Assembly (NCBI RefSeq): GCF_000745455.1
Contig: NZ_JQJI01000008.1
Coordinates: 21,663 to 85,662, forward strand
Reading direction: 5' to 3'
Source: Mesoaciditoga lauensis cd-1655R = DSM 25116
GTDB taxonomy: Bacteria > Thermotogota > Thermotogae > Mesoaciditogales > Mesoaciditogaceae
DNA: 64,000 bases
Each line of letters opens with the position of its first letter. Position 1 is the stretch's first letter. The notes beneath the pieces are model-generated. The model had not been told where the DNA came from, ran no database searches, and worked only from the letters and a program-made list of their open reading frames with translations. A program made the position numbers and the translations under genes. Shown here piece by piece: positions 9,747-19,078 of this stretch.

Positions 9747-9866
9747 GCCCCCTTCGGCAGCTCCACCGCCACTTCCCCCGCAAGCGGGGGCAGACTCATT
9801 GAATGAAATGGCTTCACCGCCAATTCTATTGTAAACGAGGGCGGACTTTTTATAAAATAGCTCCGT
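9747..9866 (+). repeat. Direct duplicate, unit 1 (contains family II palindrome)
   Basis: A segment of about 120 bp almost identical to 10045-10165. It begins with GCCCCCTTCGGCAGCTCC and the CCCCCGCAAGCGGGGG hairpin, then an AT-richer tail with ATTGAATGAAATGGCTTCACC and GTAAACGAGGGCGGAC. The two units lie in the same direction about 180 bp apart, in the gene-free space between the Kelch and GGDEF genes. Confidence 0.8.
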
Positions 9867-9914
9867 CGACATTTTCTCATGTAAGTATGAGTATATTAAA
9901 ACTCATGATATCTT

Positions 9915-9970
9915 CAAGTCCCCTCTCACAGAGTGGGAGGGGTGGCAACGTCAGTTGACGGGGAGGGTTG
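9915..9970 (+). repeat. GC-rich palindromic sequence between the duplicates
   Basis: CCCCTCTCACAGAGTGGGAGGGG forms a hairpin, followed by GGCAACGTCAGTTGACGGGG, a second inverted repeat. It resembles family II in layout (two adjacent hairpins) but not in sequence. A shorter relative, CTCCCAAAACTGGGAG, occurs near 56105. Confidence 0.5.
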
Positions 9971-10044
9971 ATCAAAATGTCTTCAAACCTTAGAATTTAA
10001 GTATCATATGAAGTGCTTTCTTGTCTCATCATCACTTCATTTTT

Positions 10045-10165
10045 GCCCCCTTCGGCGGCTCCGCCGCCACTTCCCCCGCAAGCGGGGGCAGACTCATTGA
10101 ATGAAATGGCTTCACCGCCAATTCTATTGTAAACGAGGGCGGACTTCTTAAAAAATAGCTTCACC
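10045..10165 (+). repeat. Direct duplicate, unit 2 (contains family II palindrome)
   Basis: Second unit of the duplication described at 9747. Here the second hairpin is compensated (GGCGGCTCCGCCGCC instead of GGCAGCTCCACCGCC), so base pairing is preserved while the sequence changes. That is what would be expected if the structure matters. Confidence 0.8.
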
Positions 10166-10222
10166 GGTACCTCCTCGATTTTAGCATGTTTTTCCGTTAC
10201 CTTTTTTGTACGCTATCCAAAT

Positions 10223-10251
10223 TTGTCAATTTTTCTTAAAATGGGTATAAT
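10223..10251 (+). promoter_or_regulatory. Sigma-70-type promoter of the GGDEF gene
   Basis: TTGTCA at 10223-10228 and TATAAT at 10246-10251 with exactly 17 bp between them, about 50 bp before the GGDEF gene start. Close to the vegetative consensus. Confidence 0.75.
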
Positions 10252-10302
10252 ATATGTGAGTTCTAATTCCATTGGTGTAATTGTGTTGTGAGGAGAATTG
10301 CG

Positions 10303-11862
10303 TTGAAGATCTTATGGCGTGTGTTAGTATCGCTAATTGTATTTGTAATGATATACTTCATTTCCATCTACATCTTCTCTCCAGGCGGGCAACCTCTCGA
10401 AAGATGGCAATTGTCTTTTGAAGGAAAGAAAGAATTTGTTCGCATGCCCTTTAAGGTAAAGACAAAACATCCAAAACTGCTGACGTTTACAACCACTTTT
10501 GAAGGAAAAGCGGGAGATACGCTCGTTTTTCCGCAAGTTGATGGTGGAGGGTTTGTTGTTTATTTAAACGGTAAAGAGATCTACCAAACCGGAAATCTCA
10601 AAAACGGCACCGCAAACATATGGAATTCCCTCTTTTCGATTCCACTTTCGGGTTATTTAAAAAACGGGGAAAATGTGCTAAAAGTAAAAGTCTTCGCTCT
10701 TTACAACGGCGGCCTCGCCGCAGCGCCTTACATAGGATGGCGTTCGCAAATAGAAAGAAAAATTTTAGCGACGAAGTTTTTGAAATCTCAAATCACTTTG
10801 GTTGTTATGGGAATGGCAATAGCCTTAGGTGTGATACTGACTTCGCTGGCATTTATGGACGATAGAAACAGAAGAAGGTATTTCGTCATAGGAATGGCAG
10901 CGTTTTTTATGTCTCTCTACTTAATCGATCTGCAGTATTGGAACGTCAGCAACGTTTCAACCTACTTGCTTTTTAGAAAACTCTTCTTGATTTCTTTGTA
11001 CATGTCCGTTTTTCTTTTCTTTGATGGAATGGAAAGAAATTTATTTACGGAATTGAAGCTCTCAAAGCCATTCCTTGCCGTGATGATAGGCGTATCCGTT
11101 TGTGTTTTCATTCAGCCAACACCATTTTTGTTTAAAGAAGTACTGGGAGTGGGAACTTTATTTACCGTTGTATTGATCACCATTTCAGCGATAGAAGTTT
11201 ACTGGCGGAAAAGGTATGAAATGATTTATCCATTGAGTTTGAGCATGGAAATCGCGATTTATGCCATTATCCTTGCTCTTAAGGGAAAACCAAACGCCTT
11301 TTTGATTCCATATGTGACAATGGCTCTAACTGCTGGTTTGGGAATAACGCTTGTTAAAGACTACGGCAGAACCTATTCCAACATGCTGATATCTCACAAG
11401 GCATCCTTGACAGATCCTCTGACAGGGGCGTTCAACAGGAATGTTTTAAAAGATTTAAGGCTTTCATCCCAAGATGTGATCGCCATGATAGACATGGATG
11501 CATTTAAAAAGCTTAACGACACCTTTGGCCATGAAAAGGGAGACGAAATGCTTAAGCTCTTTTGTAAGAAGAGTGAAGAGAATCTGAGAACTGGGGATTT
11601 CGTGATAAGATACGGGGGAGACGAATTCTTAATGATTTTGAGAGATTGCACGAGAAAGGATGCTGTTTCCATAGTTGAAAGGGTGAAAAAATCCTTCGAA
11701 AAAGAGGCCCTAAAATATAGGGTAACTTTTTCATACGGTGTCGAAAGGGTGGAAAAAAGCCTCGAGTGGGCTTTGTTAAGAGCTGATTCAAAAATGTACT
11801 CTATGAAAGAAAATCTTAAAAAATTCTCTAAGAAAAAGAGGTCACTCAAGGAATTTAGATAG
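10303..11862 (+). CDS. Membrane-bound diguanylate cyclase (GGDEF)
   Basis: Makes cyclic di-GMP from two GTP. A first hydrophobic helix (residues about 5-25) is followed by an extracytoplasmic beta-rich domain (about 30-150), then about seven membrane helices (about 155-355), resembling the 7TMR-DISM sensor layout. The GGDEF domain fills about 375-505. It begins DPLTGAFNRN, has DMDAFKKLNDTFGHEKGD, and the active-site loop YGGDEF is intact. No RxxD inhibitory site was identified. The TTG at 10303 is chosen because GAGGAGA lies 6-7 bp upstream; GTG at 10288 is the alternative. The last 21 bp overlap the convergent gene on the other strand. A sugar or other ligand in the periplasm may be the input signal; this is inference. 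Confidence 0.9.
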   Translation: MKILWRVLVSLIVFVMIYFISIYIFSPGGQPLERWQLSFEGKKEFVRMPFKVKTKHPKLLTFTTTFEGKAGDTLVFPQVDGGGFVVYLNGKEIYQTGNLKNGTANIWNSLFSIPLSGYLKNGENVLKVKVFALYNGGLAAAPYIGWRSQIERKILATKFLKSQITLVVMGMAIALGVILTSLAFMDDRNRRRYFVIGMAAFFMSLYLIDLQYWNVSNVSTYLLFRKLFLISLYMSVFLFFDGMERNLFTELKLSKPFLAVMIGVSVCVFIQPTPFLFKEVLGVGTLFTVVLITISAIEVYWRKRYEMIYPLSLSMEIAIYAIILALKGKPNAFLIPYVTMALTAGLGITLVKDYGRTYSNMLISHKASLTDPLTGAFNRNVLKDLRLSSQDVIAMIDMDAFKKLNDTFGHEKGDEMLKLFCKKSEENLRTGDFVIRYGGDEFLMILRDCTRKDAVSIVERVKKSFEKEALKYRVTFSYGVERVEKSLEWALLRADSKMYSMKENLKKFSKKKRSLKEFR

Positions 11863-12492
11863 CATTTTCCACGCTTGTCCTTCTCTTGAGGTAAGTGGTT
11901 CGTGCGAAAATCTGTAATCGCTCTTTCTTATAAATTCTTCCATATCTTTTTTCAAGCGTGTCAATTTCTCTTTTTGAATTTTCATAAAGATGTTGAATTC
12001 AAATCCTTTTATCTCTCTAAGCATGTAAGTGTGCCGTAGGCATACCATAGATACAGATTGAGCGTATTTTTCCCTTCTATCGGGAAATGAGAAGAACTCG
12101 GAAAAAAGTTCAAGGTACCTCCGCTCTGCCTTTTTTTCAACTTCGCAAAGCTCACATCCATCGCCAAATTTGCCATCTATTTCGTCTAAAGCTTTCTCTA
12201 TGTAATCAAAAAGATCGTGATAAAGAATGTTCACTCCGAGTATTCCAAGTTCCGGGTGCGCATTAAGGTGGTTTTCTACCATTTTCAAATGTTTGGGGCA
12301 AAAACCATGGCCTTTCACGAAGTTCGTGCGTTCAACCGGATCGTTCACATTCTCATAAAAGAGGGCATCTATGTAATCGTGAACGGCTTTATCCGTCAAC
12401 GAGCAGATCGGGCATCCGATCACGTTCATCTTTTCGTCTATTTGACCTATCAAATACTCGCTTTTGTAATTTTGAGTTTTCTTACTGAACAT
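11842..12492 (-). CDS. DUF6062-like cysteine-rich protein
   Basis: A 216-residue soluble protein, probably of the DUF6062 family. Paired Cys motifs suggest metal binding: CPIC near residue 27, GFCPKH near 87, CELC near 114 and VCLRH near 152. The pattern of a CxxC repeated with CxxH-like elements looks like two zinc or Fe-S sites. It starts 28 bp after the end of the membrane complex operon on the same strand, so it may be the last gene of that transcript. It overlaps the GGDEF gene by 21 bp tail to tail. Function unknown; the neighbourhood hints at assembly or regulation of the complex, which is only inference. Confidence 0.6.
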   Translation of the reverse strand: MFSKKTQNYKSEYLIGQIDEKMNVIGCPICSLTDKAVHDYIDALFYENVNDPVERTNFVKGHGFCPKHLKMVENHLNAHPELGILGVNILYHDLFDYIEKALDEIDGKFGDGCELCEVEKKAERRYLELFSEFFSFPDRREKYAQSVSMVCLRHTYMLREIKGFEFNIFMKIQKEKLTRLKKDMEEFIRKSDYRFSHEPLTSREGQAWKMLSKFLE

Positions 12493-12519
12493 TTCATCGC
12501 CCCCACTTTTCCGCTTTTT

Positions 12520-14391
12520 CTATCTTACCATAAAGAAAATAAGAACAAACACCGCGAGTATGTACAAAATGTAAGAGTAAACGTGACCGTTCATCAAGGT
12601 TCTTGAAAGCGCTAAAGATGTTGCCCTGGCACCCACCAAAATTCCAGTGTACATATCTTGAACGACATCCTTGACACGTACGTACCTTTTATTCTTCTCT
12701 TTGACCTCTTTTGTGGCGTAAACTTTTCTCAAGATGTATTCAAGCGTGAAAGAATAAGCCGGTGCACTGAAATATTCCACTTCTCTTAGCACCTCTCCAC
12801 CATTCCAGGCATCCACTCTTTTTACCTTTTTGCCCTTTGCAAGGTAAAATATCAGCGGGAATACTCCAAGCACTCCAAGCACCACCGCTAAGAACGTTGG
12901 CGACACAACACCAAATATGGGATGAGAAGAAAGTATGAGATAAGGCTTTGGAACTCCCAAAAGTCCAGAAAGAAATTCTTTGTATCCGAAGAATCTAACA
13001 ACCAGTGGAGATAAAAATCCTGCCACTGCGATCACAAAAACCAAAATGATTTCCGCCAAATTCATGTTGAAATGCGGTATTTTTTTTGCACGTTTTCCGT
13101 GATCGTATCCTAAAGCGGTGTAACCAGCTAGCTTAACCATTGAAAATGCCGCCATTCCCATGGCAAGAGCTAACAGAATACCAATGAAAGCCGCTGTAAT
13201 TCTCGCCGTCATGGACGGTATCTTATACGATTGAAATAACGTTTCAAGTGTCATCCATTCGGCAACGTATCCGATAAGTGGAGGAAAAACGGAAAAGGAG
13301 AGTGCGGATATCACTATGGAAAAGGCAGGAATTTTTCCCACAGCTTTCCAAACACCGCGCACGTTATCAATGCTTTCTTCATTTAAAGCTTCCTTCGCAT
13401 GCCCAACAGCTAAAAATAGAAGCGTTTTGGTAATTACATGGGAAAAAGTCAAGATTAAAGTGGTTAACATTGCAAATTCTCCCAACACGTTAATGTGAAA
13501 GGCAAAAGCTGTGATGGATAATCCTAACGTTGCTAAGATTGTTCCGTCGTTTTCAACCGTAGAATAAGCAGGTAATATTTTCAAACCTTTTGCCGCCACG
13601 GCTTGCAAAGCACCCCAAAATGCAGAGGTGCCTCCAAAGACCATTGCCATTATCCCCCACCATTCAGGTCTACCGGATATGGATAGAGCTCTCGTCAATC
13701 CATAGACTCCCATTAATGTCAAAGGAGCACTTAAAAATGCAGAAACATTTGACGGCGCTTTTGAATGGGCACCTATTAGCCAAGTGTGTAAAGGAAAAAT
13801 GCCCATTTTAGTCATAAACGCTATTGTAGCCATAAGCAAAAAAATCCATGTTCCGTGCACTCCAACAAGTGAAAATGAGTGGTTCTTAAAGTAAAGTGAT
13901 GCAAAAGCAATAAGCAGTGTGATCGTAGAGACTTCGCCAAATGCGAGAAATTCGAACGCTTCTTTGAAAGAATGTTTATGCTCCATTATCAGTAAATATG
14001 AAAAAATTGTGGCTATTTCCCACCCAATTATGAAAGTTATCGCGTCTTTTGCTATTAAAACCATAAACATTCCTAAAAAAGCAGTGTTTAAAAAAATAGG
14101 CATTTTTTTGGAATAGTTTACGCCGTAATCTATCGAGTACAAAGTGATAGCAAACCAGGATATAGATGCTATTAGCAGAAAAATGGCACTCGTGTGATCT
14201 ATTCCTATACTCAATTCAAATCCATCAAAAATCTTGTATATTCCAGACGAGAAAGGTGCGTTCAACCCTACAATTGACGTGATGAACGCCAAAACAGACG
14301 CACACGTTGCCATAAGATAGCTTGTCTTCTTCCAAAATGTGATGAGTGCCCCAAACGCAAAAAACAAGAATGTAAAGTACATAAAGTTCAT
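12520..14391 (-). CDS. Hydrogenase-4 subunit B / NuoL-like proton-channel subunit
   Basis: Polytopic antiporter-like subunit of 623 residues with about 15 membrane helices, of the NuoL/MrpA/HyfB family. Key residues for ion movement are kept: E125 in IIGWEIATIFSYLL, K195 in FMTKMGIFPLHTWL and K211 in AHSKAPSNVSAFL. The C-terminal third ends in a final membrane helix after a cytoplasmic segment. It is the last structural gene of the cluster, one base after the NuoB-like gene. In related complexes it translocates H+ or Na+. Here the electron-transfer partners appear inactive, so it may work as a pure ion-translocating subunit. Confidence 0.88.
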   Translation of the reverse strand: MNFMYFTFLFFAFGALITFWKKTSYLMATCASVLAFITSIVGLNAPFSSGIYKIFDGFELSIGIDHTSAIFLLIASISWFAITLYSIDYGVNYSKKMPIFLNTAFLGMFMVLIAKDAITFIIGWEIATIFSYLLIMEHKHSFKEAFEFLAFGEVSTITLLIAFASLYFKNHSFSLVGVHGTWIFLLMATIAFMTKMGIFPLHTWLIGAHSKAPSNVSAFLSAPLTLMGVYGLTRALSISGRPEWWGIMAMVFGGTSAFWGALQAVAAKGLKILPAYSTVENDGTILATLGLSITAFAFHINVLGEFAMLTTLILTFSHVITKTLLFLAVGHAKEALNEESIDNVRGVWKAVGKIPAFSIVISALSFSVFPPLIGYVAEWMTLETLFQSYKIPSMTARITAAFIGILLALAMGMAAFSMVKLAGYTALGYDHGKRAKKIPHFNMNLAEIILVFVIAVAGFLSPLVVRFFGYKEFLSGLLGVPKPYLILSSHPIFGVVSPTFLAVVLGVLGVFPLIFYLAKGKKVKRVDAWNGGEVLREVEYFSAPAYSFTLEYILRKVYATKEVKEKNKRYVRVKDVVQDMYTGILVGARATSLALSRTLMNGHVYSYILYILAVFVLIFFMVR

Positions 14392-14392
14392 T

Positions 14393-14851
14393 TCAATCAG
14401 TCCTTCCAGCTATTTTCAAGAGTGTTCCTAGCATTTCGGATGCCGTTGGACAGCCATCCATAACTGCAACCACGTTTGGAAGATTCAATTTTTCCGGATC
14501 TGTTCCAGTTTCTTCGCATCCTTTTATCAGCATGATTCCAAACGGAGTCGGAAGCTGCCTGATGGTTTCTTTCAACGGCGCTATCATCTTTTTCGTGGGC
14601 CTTCCAAGGACGATCAAAAGGTCTGCGTGCCTTGGAGAAGCGGCAAAATAGATGCCAAATCGATGAATGTTGTAACGCGGCGTGTGTAACGCGTGAATTT
14701 CAAAGTTGAGTTGATTTGAATTTCCCACGTCTATCATGTAGAGATGTAGCGATCTTTTGAAAAGACCAAGTTTTTGGGCTTCGTGCTTCGATTCGTACTT
14801 TTCTTTTTCAGTCAGCATTTTTGACATGCCAACAACTGGCCACCATTTCAT
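14393..14851 (-). CDS. NuoB/HyfI-like small subunit lacking two Fe-S cysteines
   Basis: Related to the subunit that holds cluster N2 in complex I and the proximal cluster in group 4 hydrogenases. The fold is clear: ALHTPRYNIHRFGI, SPRHADLLIVLGRPTKKM and VMDGCPTA match the family. However, the canonical D-x-G-x-C-N-G-C motif reads DVGNSNQLN, so both of its cysteines are replaced (S45 and L48). Only C112 and C134 of the usual four ligands remain. ATG at 14851 is preferred since GAGGAGG lies 8 bp before it; the frame is open to 14893 inside the upstream gene. With 152 residues the length is normal. The loss predicts no 4Fe-4S cluster. Confidence 0.85.
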   Translation of the reverse strand: MKWWPVVGMSKMLTEKEKYESKHEAQKLGLFKRSLHLYMIDVGNSNQLNFEIHALHTPRYNIHRFGIYFAASPRHADLLIVLGRPTKKMIAPLKETIRQLPTPFGIMLIKGCEETGTDPEKLNLPNVVAVMDGCPTASEMLGTLLKIAGRTD

Positions 14852-14873
14852 TTTCATATCCTCCTCATCTTCC

Positions 14874-16112
14874 TCATCTCGCCGCGTCCGCAAAATTCAC
14901 GCCGTACGATTCAACCGCAAATGGAAAGTCGGTGAAGATGTTAGAACGCATCGAATGAGCAGTGGCAGCGAATCCAAAAACGGACGGCGTGCTAACGTAC
15001 AGATTTTTTATCTTGCCGTTAGTTATGTCAAGGCGATAAACCACACTCCCGCTAGGTGACTCACAAGCTCCAAGTCCTTCACCATCACGGATTTCAAAAA
15101 CCGTCTTGTTTTCCTGATCCTCAAATCCACTGAGCATTTTGGTTATGAGCTTTGCGCTTTGCATGATTTCGTGGGCCCTCACTTCCATTCTTGAAAGCGA
15201 ATCGCCTTCTTCATCTGTAACGGGAATGAAATTGGAATAAACTTCTTCATTCACCCTCAAATCTTCTTCAACGTTGCAAGCTCTCAAAGCGGGACCGGTA
15301 AGCCCAATCTTTTGGGCACTCTCGGCATCGAGAATTGCCGTTGAATGTAACCTGTCTATGTAATTTCTACTCGTTAGAGAATGCTCAAATAATTTTTCGA
15401 ATTCGAATGAAACCTTTTTGATCCTTTGAGATACTTCTTTCAGCGCTTGTTTGTCTGGAACAATACTCACTCCACCTATTTTTACAAAGTCCCGCAAGAA
15501 GCGTGAATTCGAGAAAAGCCCGTTTATCCGCAAAAGATCTTCAAAGAGGCCCTGAAGATGAGAAGCTAAAACAAGCTGAGCGGCTGCCGAAGCCAACCTG
15601 GAAATCACATACATGTGGTTGTACATTCTTTCCAATTCCAAAGCGACAGTCCGCAAAACTTCTATATCGAACGGAAGTTTTATTTTGCACGCGTTTTCTA
15701 CAGCACGTGCATATGCCAAAGCATGGGAAACACCAAAGTTCCCACAGATAGATTGTGCCATTTTCAAGCCTTCTTCAACGCTTTTTCCGTTCATGCCAAC
15801 ATCTATTTCTCGTCGTTTGTAAGACGTGTCGATTTTGACCTGCAATATCCTTTCACCATACGTGAAGAGATGATAAACGCCGGCTTCACCAACGCCAGAT
15901 GTGACAGGACCATACCTGAAATCGAAAACACCTTCGCCCGTGACATCTTCTTCACTTTCAAGAGGGTCTTTTACGATCGTATCTCTGTTTCGTATGAGTT
16001 TGGCATTTTCAAAATCGTCCGCGTTTCCATCTTCAACAAACACCTTTCCGTTTTCTTGAACGATCAAAAATTCTCTTCCATCTTTTTCATATATGCCAAG
16101 CAATTTTTTCAT
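14874..16112 (-). CDS. Hydrogenase-4 large-subunit/NuoCD-like protein lacking NiFe ligands
   Basis: A 412-residue NuoCD/HyfG-like protein: an N-terminal NuoC-like part (about 1-60), then a large-subunit domain. Family marks are FRYGPVTSGVGEAG, SICGNFGVSHALAYARAVE and ALELERMYNHMY. In true NiFe enzymes the L1 motif is CGxC and the L2 motif near the C-terminus is DPCxxC. Here L1 is C123-G-N-F126 (second Cys missing) and the tail reads ESYGVNFADAAR, with no cysteine. Three of the four NiFe ligands are therefore gone and no maturation cleavage motif remains. This matches the energy-converting hydrogenase-related (Ehr) class. It overlaps hyfF-like by 4 bp. Confidence 0.87.
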   Translation of the reverse strand: MKKLLGIYEKDGREFLIVQENGKVFVEDGNADDFENAKLIRNRDTIVKDPLESEEDVTGEGVFDFRYGPVTSGVGEAGVYHLFTYGERILQVKIDTSYKRREIDVGMNGKSVEEGLKMAQSICGNFGVSHALAYARAVENACKIKLPFDIEVLRTVALELERMYNHMYVISRLASAAAQLVLASHLQGLFEDLLRINGLFSNSRFLRDFVKIGGVSIVPDKQALKEVSQRIKKVSFEFEKLFEHSLTSRNYIDRLHSTAILDAESAQKIGLTGPALRACNVEEDLRVNEEVYSNFIPVTDEEGDSLSRMEVRAHEIMQSAKLITKMLSGFEDQENKTVFEIRDGEGLGACESPSGSVVYRLDITNGKIKNLYVSTPSVFGFAATAHSMRSNIFTDFPFAVESYGVNFADAAR

Positions 16113-17494
16113 TTTATCATCCCCACAGAAAGCAGCTGGTTAATTTGAGGTACGAAGAAGATCACGAGAAAAGCCAATGAGGTGTTCACGATTGGAACGA
16201 TGGTACCGACCCTCTTTCTCTCTGTTACAACAGTGTCTGTTGGTTTGGAAAAGACCATGGAACCAACTTTGTAGTTGATGCTGATAAAAGCCACCAACAA
16301 GAAAGAAATAACCAATAACGCGTAAAAGAGTGGGAAGTACTTGAGAATTCCGTATATTATAAGCAATTCACCGATAAACGTTCCAAATGGAGGTGTACCT
16401 GTAACGGCTAACGCCGAAAAGAAAAGCGTGTAACCGGTAAATGGCATGCGTTGAGATACGCCTTTGACGTCTTCTATTTTCTTGCTTTTGTATCTCGCCA
16501 ATATGTTTCCACTAAGGTAAAAGACGGATGATTTTGCAAACGCGTGTGAGAGAGCCAAAACAACTGCTCCTATAAAAGCGTACTTCCCTAACGATAAGCC
16601 TATAAGCATCATTCCCATGTTTTCCATCGTTGAATACGCGAAGAGCCTTTTGTAATTTCTTTGAACGATCATCAAAGTGGCCGCAGTTGCAACGGTAAGC
16701 AGGCCAAGCCAGAAGGCAAACTCCTTAACCATGCCCACATTCACTATTTGCATGATCCTCGCAACAGCGTATAAGGCTACGGCAAGTAGTATTCCAGAAA
16801 ACGCCGCGCTAACCGGTGCCGGCGCTTTTCCATGCACGTCTGGCAGCCACGTGTGCATCGGGAAAATTCCCCCTTTGGTGCCATATCCTATTACGGCCAT
16901 CATGGTGCCGAGAATCAATATCTTGTTCGTTTGGACGCCTTGCATCATTTGCTGAACGTTCAAAGTGTCTGTTACGCTGTAGATGAATATGTTCGCAAGC
17001 AAAGATATGATCAATCCAACGGAAACGATTATTATGTACCTCCACGTCGCTTCAATGGAAGTCTCCGTGTTTTCAGTTGCAACCAACAGAGCACTCGTAA
17101 CCGTTGTCGCTTCTATGCCAACCCAAATAAGGCCTAAATCGTTTACAGAAACGGTAAAGAGCATGCTAAACGCGAATAAATTCATCAAGAAGTAATAAAA
17201 GTGCTTTTCGAATGACGGATTGTCTATGTATTTCATGTAAGTCGTGGAAAACGTTACCGTGCTTGCATATATCATGCTTACCATGATAAGCATTATCTTG
17301 GAAAGACCATCTATGTAAAGATAATGGTTTGTGTAAGACGGTAAAAACACCATGATAAACGCCACCGCAACCGTGGAAAAGGCGGCTATGATTGAGACAA
17401 CTTCCTCAAAATAAGTTTTCTTTACAAGACATAACAACGAAGCAGCCAAAGTAAAGAACATCGGCAAAATGTAAATATAATTCATCGCTCTCAT
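16109..17494 (-). CDS. Hydrogenase-4 subunit F / NuoN-like antiporter subunit
   Basis: Second antiporter-like membrane subunit, 461 residues and about 13 helices. The conserved glutamate is E128 (LIWVGIEATTVTSALL), and the lysines are K207 (GYGTKGGIFPMHTWLP) and K223 (HGKAPAPVSAAFSG). With the NuoL-like subunit it gives two ion channels in the complex. It overlaps its upstream and downstream neighbours by 4 bp each, which indicates translational coupling and fixed stoichiometry. Confidence 0.88.
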   Translation of the reverse strand: MRAMNYIYILPMFFTLAASLLCLVKKTYFEEVVSIIAAFSTVAVAFIMVFLPSYTNHYLYIDGLSKIMLIMVSMIYASTVTFSTTYMKYIDNPSFEKHFYYFLMNLFAFSMLFTVSVNDLGLIWVGIEATTVTSALLVATENTETSIEATWRYIIIVSVGLIISLLANIFIYSVTDTLNVQQMMQGVQTNKILILGTMMAVIGYGTKGGIFPMHTWLPDVHGKAPAPVSAAFSGILLAVALYAVARIMQIVNVGMVKEFAFWLGLLTVATAATLMIVQRNYKRLFAYSTMENMGMMLIGLSLGKYAFIGAVVLALSHAFAKSSVFYLSGNILARYKSKKIEDVKGVSQRMPFTGYTLFFSALAVTGTPPFGTFIGELLIIYGILKYFPLFYALLVISFLLVAFISINYKVGSMVFSKPTDTVVTERKRVGTIVPIVNTSLAFLVIFFVPQINQLLSVGMIK

Positions 17495-18126
17495 CCTCTC
17501 AGCTCATCGAACTCACCTACATCAGCAGATGAATCCTTCATCATTCTCACAACGACACCCGCTATGGCTATTATTCCTATAAGATCAAGCACGATACCTG
17601 CTTCAACTATAAAAGGCAAGCCCGGGAAAAGGTAACCCTCGAAAAGGAACAAGGCATTCTCCATCGTCATGTAGCCTATCAATTGAATGAAGGCGTTCCT
17701 TCGTGAAATTATGAGAAACGCACCTTGAAGAAGTAAAGCCATTGGAATCGAACCTTCAACCAAATGAATCGAATTGTAGAAGGTGACCCTGTAAAGAACG
17801 TAAGCAAAAACCACGATAAGCAGCGATATCACTATTGACATGGCGGTGCTGACAACAGGTTTTATCTCCCTTTCTCTCCAATGATCTCTTACGATCCTTC
17901 GTTTCATGTACCAAGGAATGAAAAAGCCTCTCACAAACGCGCTGATCAGGGATAAGGCTATAACGTAAGGGGAGTTTTGAACAATTCCCAGATAAAACAG
18001 GAAAAGTGCGATTATGTAGGAAGAAATGGAAAAAGTTGTGATTATCTTTTTTGTGTATATCTCCCATTGCATGAAAAGTACCATGAGAATCTCGAAAAAA
18101 CCGACAAGTGCAAATGTTTCTCTCAT
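17491..18126 (-). CDS. Hydrogenase-4 membrane subunit E-like protein
   Basis: A 211-residue protein with about six helices, in the position and of the size of HyfE (related to NuoK/MrpC at its C-terminal part). Features include LLLQGAFLIISRRNAFIQLIGYMTMENALFLFEGY, whose acidic residue in a helix (MTMENALF) is typical of NuoK-like subunits. It lies one base from the NuoH-like gene upstream and overlaps HyfF-like by 4 bp downstream. Confidence 0.85.
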   Translation of the reverse strand: MRETFALVGFFEILMVLFMQWEIYTKKIITTFSISSYIIALFLFYLGIVQNSPYVIALSLISAFVRGFFIPWYMKRRIVRDHWREREIKPVVSTAMSIVISLLIVVFAYVLYRVTFYNSIHLVEGSIPMALLLQGAFLIISRRNAFIQLIGYMTMENALFLFEGYLFPGLPFIVEAGIVLDLIGIIAIAGVVVRMMKDSSADVGEFDELRG

Positions 18127-18127
18127 C

Positions 18128-19078
18128 TCAAACCCTCCCCACGGTCGTGTAAAATGCCAGGAAACTCAAGAAAGCCAGAGAAAAGGCAAAGGCGAGATAA
18201 TCGAAATTCTTGAACAGCCTGAACTTCGATATGCTCTCTTCGAAGAGTGCGATGCCTATCACAAGGCCCAACAATTTCAAGAAATGAACACCTGAATAAA
18301 TGAAGACGGACAACAAGTTCAATTTCATTGGCACGAAGAAAGGCATGGTGTAAACGTTCAAAAAGACGCTCATGAGCAAGAATTTTTTCACGTATCCGCC
18401 CCATTTTTCGAAAGCCAGATCCATTCCGGAATACTCCATGCTCATCCCTTGATCGATCATTCCAAGTTCCGCTGTTGAGTGTCTTTCTATTGGAAGGCGT
18501 CCAAGCTCCACTATGAGCACCATGAAGAAAGCGGCAGCCACAAACCAATGAGTCAACGAAAGGTACCACTTAGACGACGATTGCAGCACGTTGTTTATGA
18601 CGTAAGGATTGTTCGTGCCAGAGATAACTCCAAGCATTATGAATATCAAAACGGTTATGGGTTCTGCTAAAGCTCCCATGCTGGCCGCCCTTGACAAGCC
18701 CAAATGAGAATAATTGCTTCTGCTATCCAACGCTGCCAGTTTTTTAACAAGCGCCGCCGCGCCGAATATCAACCCACCGCCTATGAAGTCCACCGTAGGT
18801 CCAAATTGAAGTGGAAAAGCGGTTATGATTGGCAGTACAAGCGTAAGCAAACTGTACATTGCAAAGCTCACGTAAGGCGCTCTGTGAAAGATAGGAGAAG
18901 AATGATTTGGGACTATTATCTCTTTTCTGAAAAGCTTGTAAAGATCGTAGTAAGGCTGAAAGATACTGGGGCCCTTTTTCGATTCGATTCTTTCTTCAAT
19001 TTTGGATAAAATGCCAAATACAAGTGGAGATAAAAGTAGAACATATAGAAGCTGTACAACGCTTAAAAATACAAGCAT
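18128..19078 (-). CDS. Hydrogenase-4 subunit C / NuoH-like membrane anchor
   Basis: First gene of the operon, 316 residues, about eight helices. NuoH/HyfC signatures are GPSIFQPYYDLYKLFRKE near residue 35-52 and GGLIFGAAALVKKLAALDSRS. The glutamates of the fifth-sixth helix region appear in VELGRLPIERHSTAELGM. This subunit joins the peripheral arm to the antiporter modules. The ATG at 19078 follows directly after a run of seven T residues of the riboswitch terminator, and its TAGGAGG site lies inside the terminator stem. Confidence 0.9.
   Translation of the reverse strand: MLVFLSVVQLLYVLLLSPLVFGILSKIEERIESKKGPSIFQPYYDLYKLFRKEIIVPNHSSPIFHRAPYVSFAMYSLLTLVLPIITAFPLQFGPTVDFIGGGLIFGAAALVKKLAALDSRSNYSHLGLSRAASMGALAEPITVLIFIMLGVISGTNNPYVINNVLQSSSKWYLSLTHWFVAAAFFMVLIVELGRLPIERHSTAELGMIDQGMSMEYSGMDLAFEKWGGYVKKFLLMSVFLNVYTMPFFVPMKLNLLSVFIYSGVHFLKLLGLVIGIALFEESISKFRLFKNFDYLAFAFSLAFLSFLAFYTTVGRV

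Noticed and set aside
9740..10170. CRISPR-like repeats
   Set aside because: Only two long units with a 180-bp interval, no regular spacers and no cas genes.
12520..19078. A working NiFe hydrogenase or formate hydrogenlyase
   Set aside because: NiFe ligands and half of the cluster ligands are missing and no ferredoxin-like, formate dehydrogenase or maturation gene is seen.
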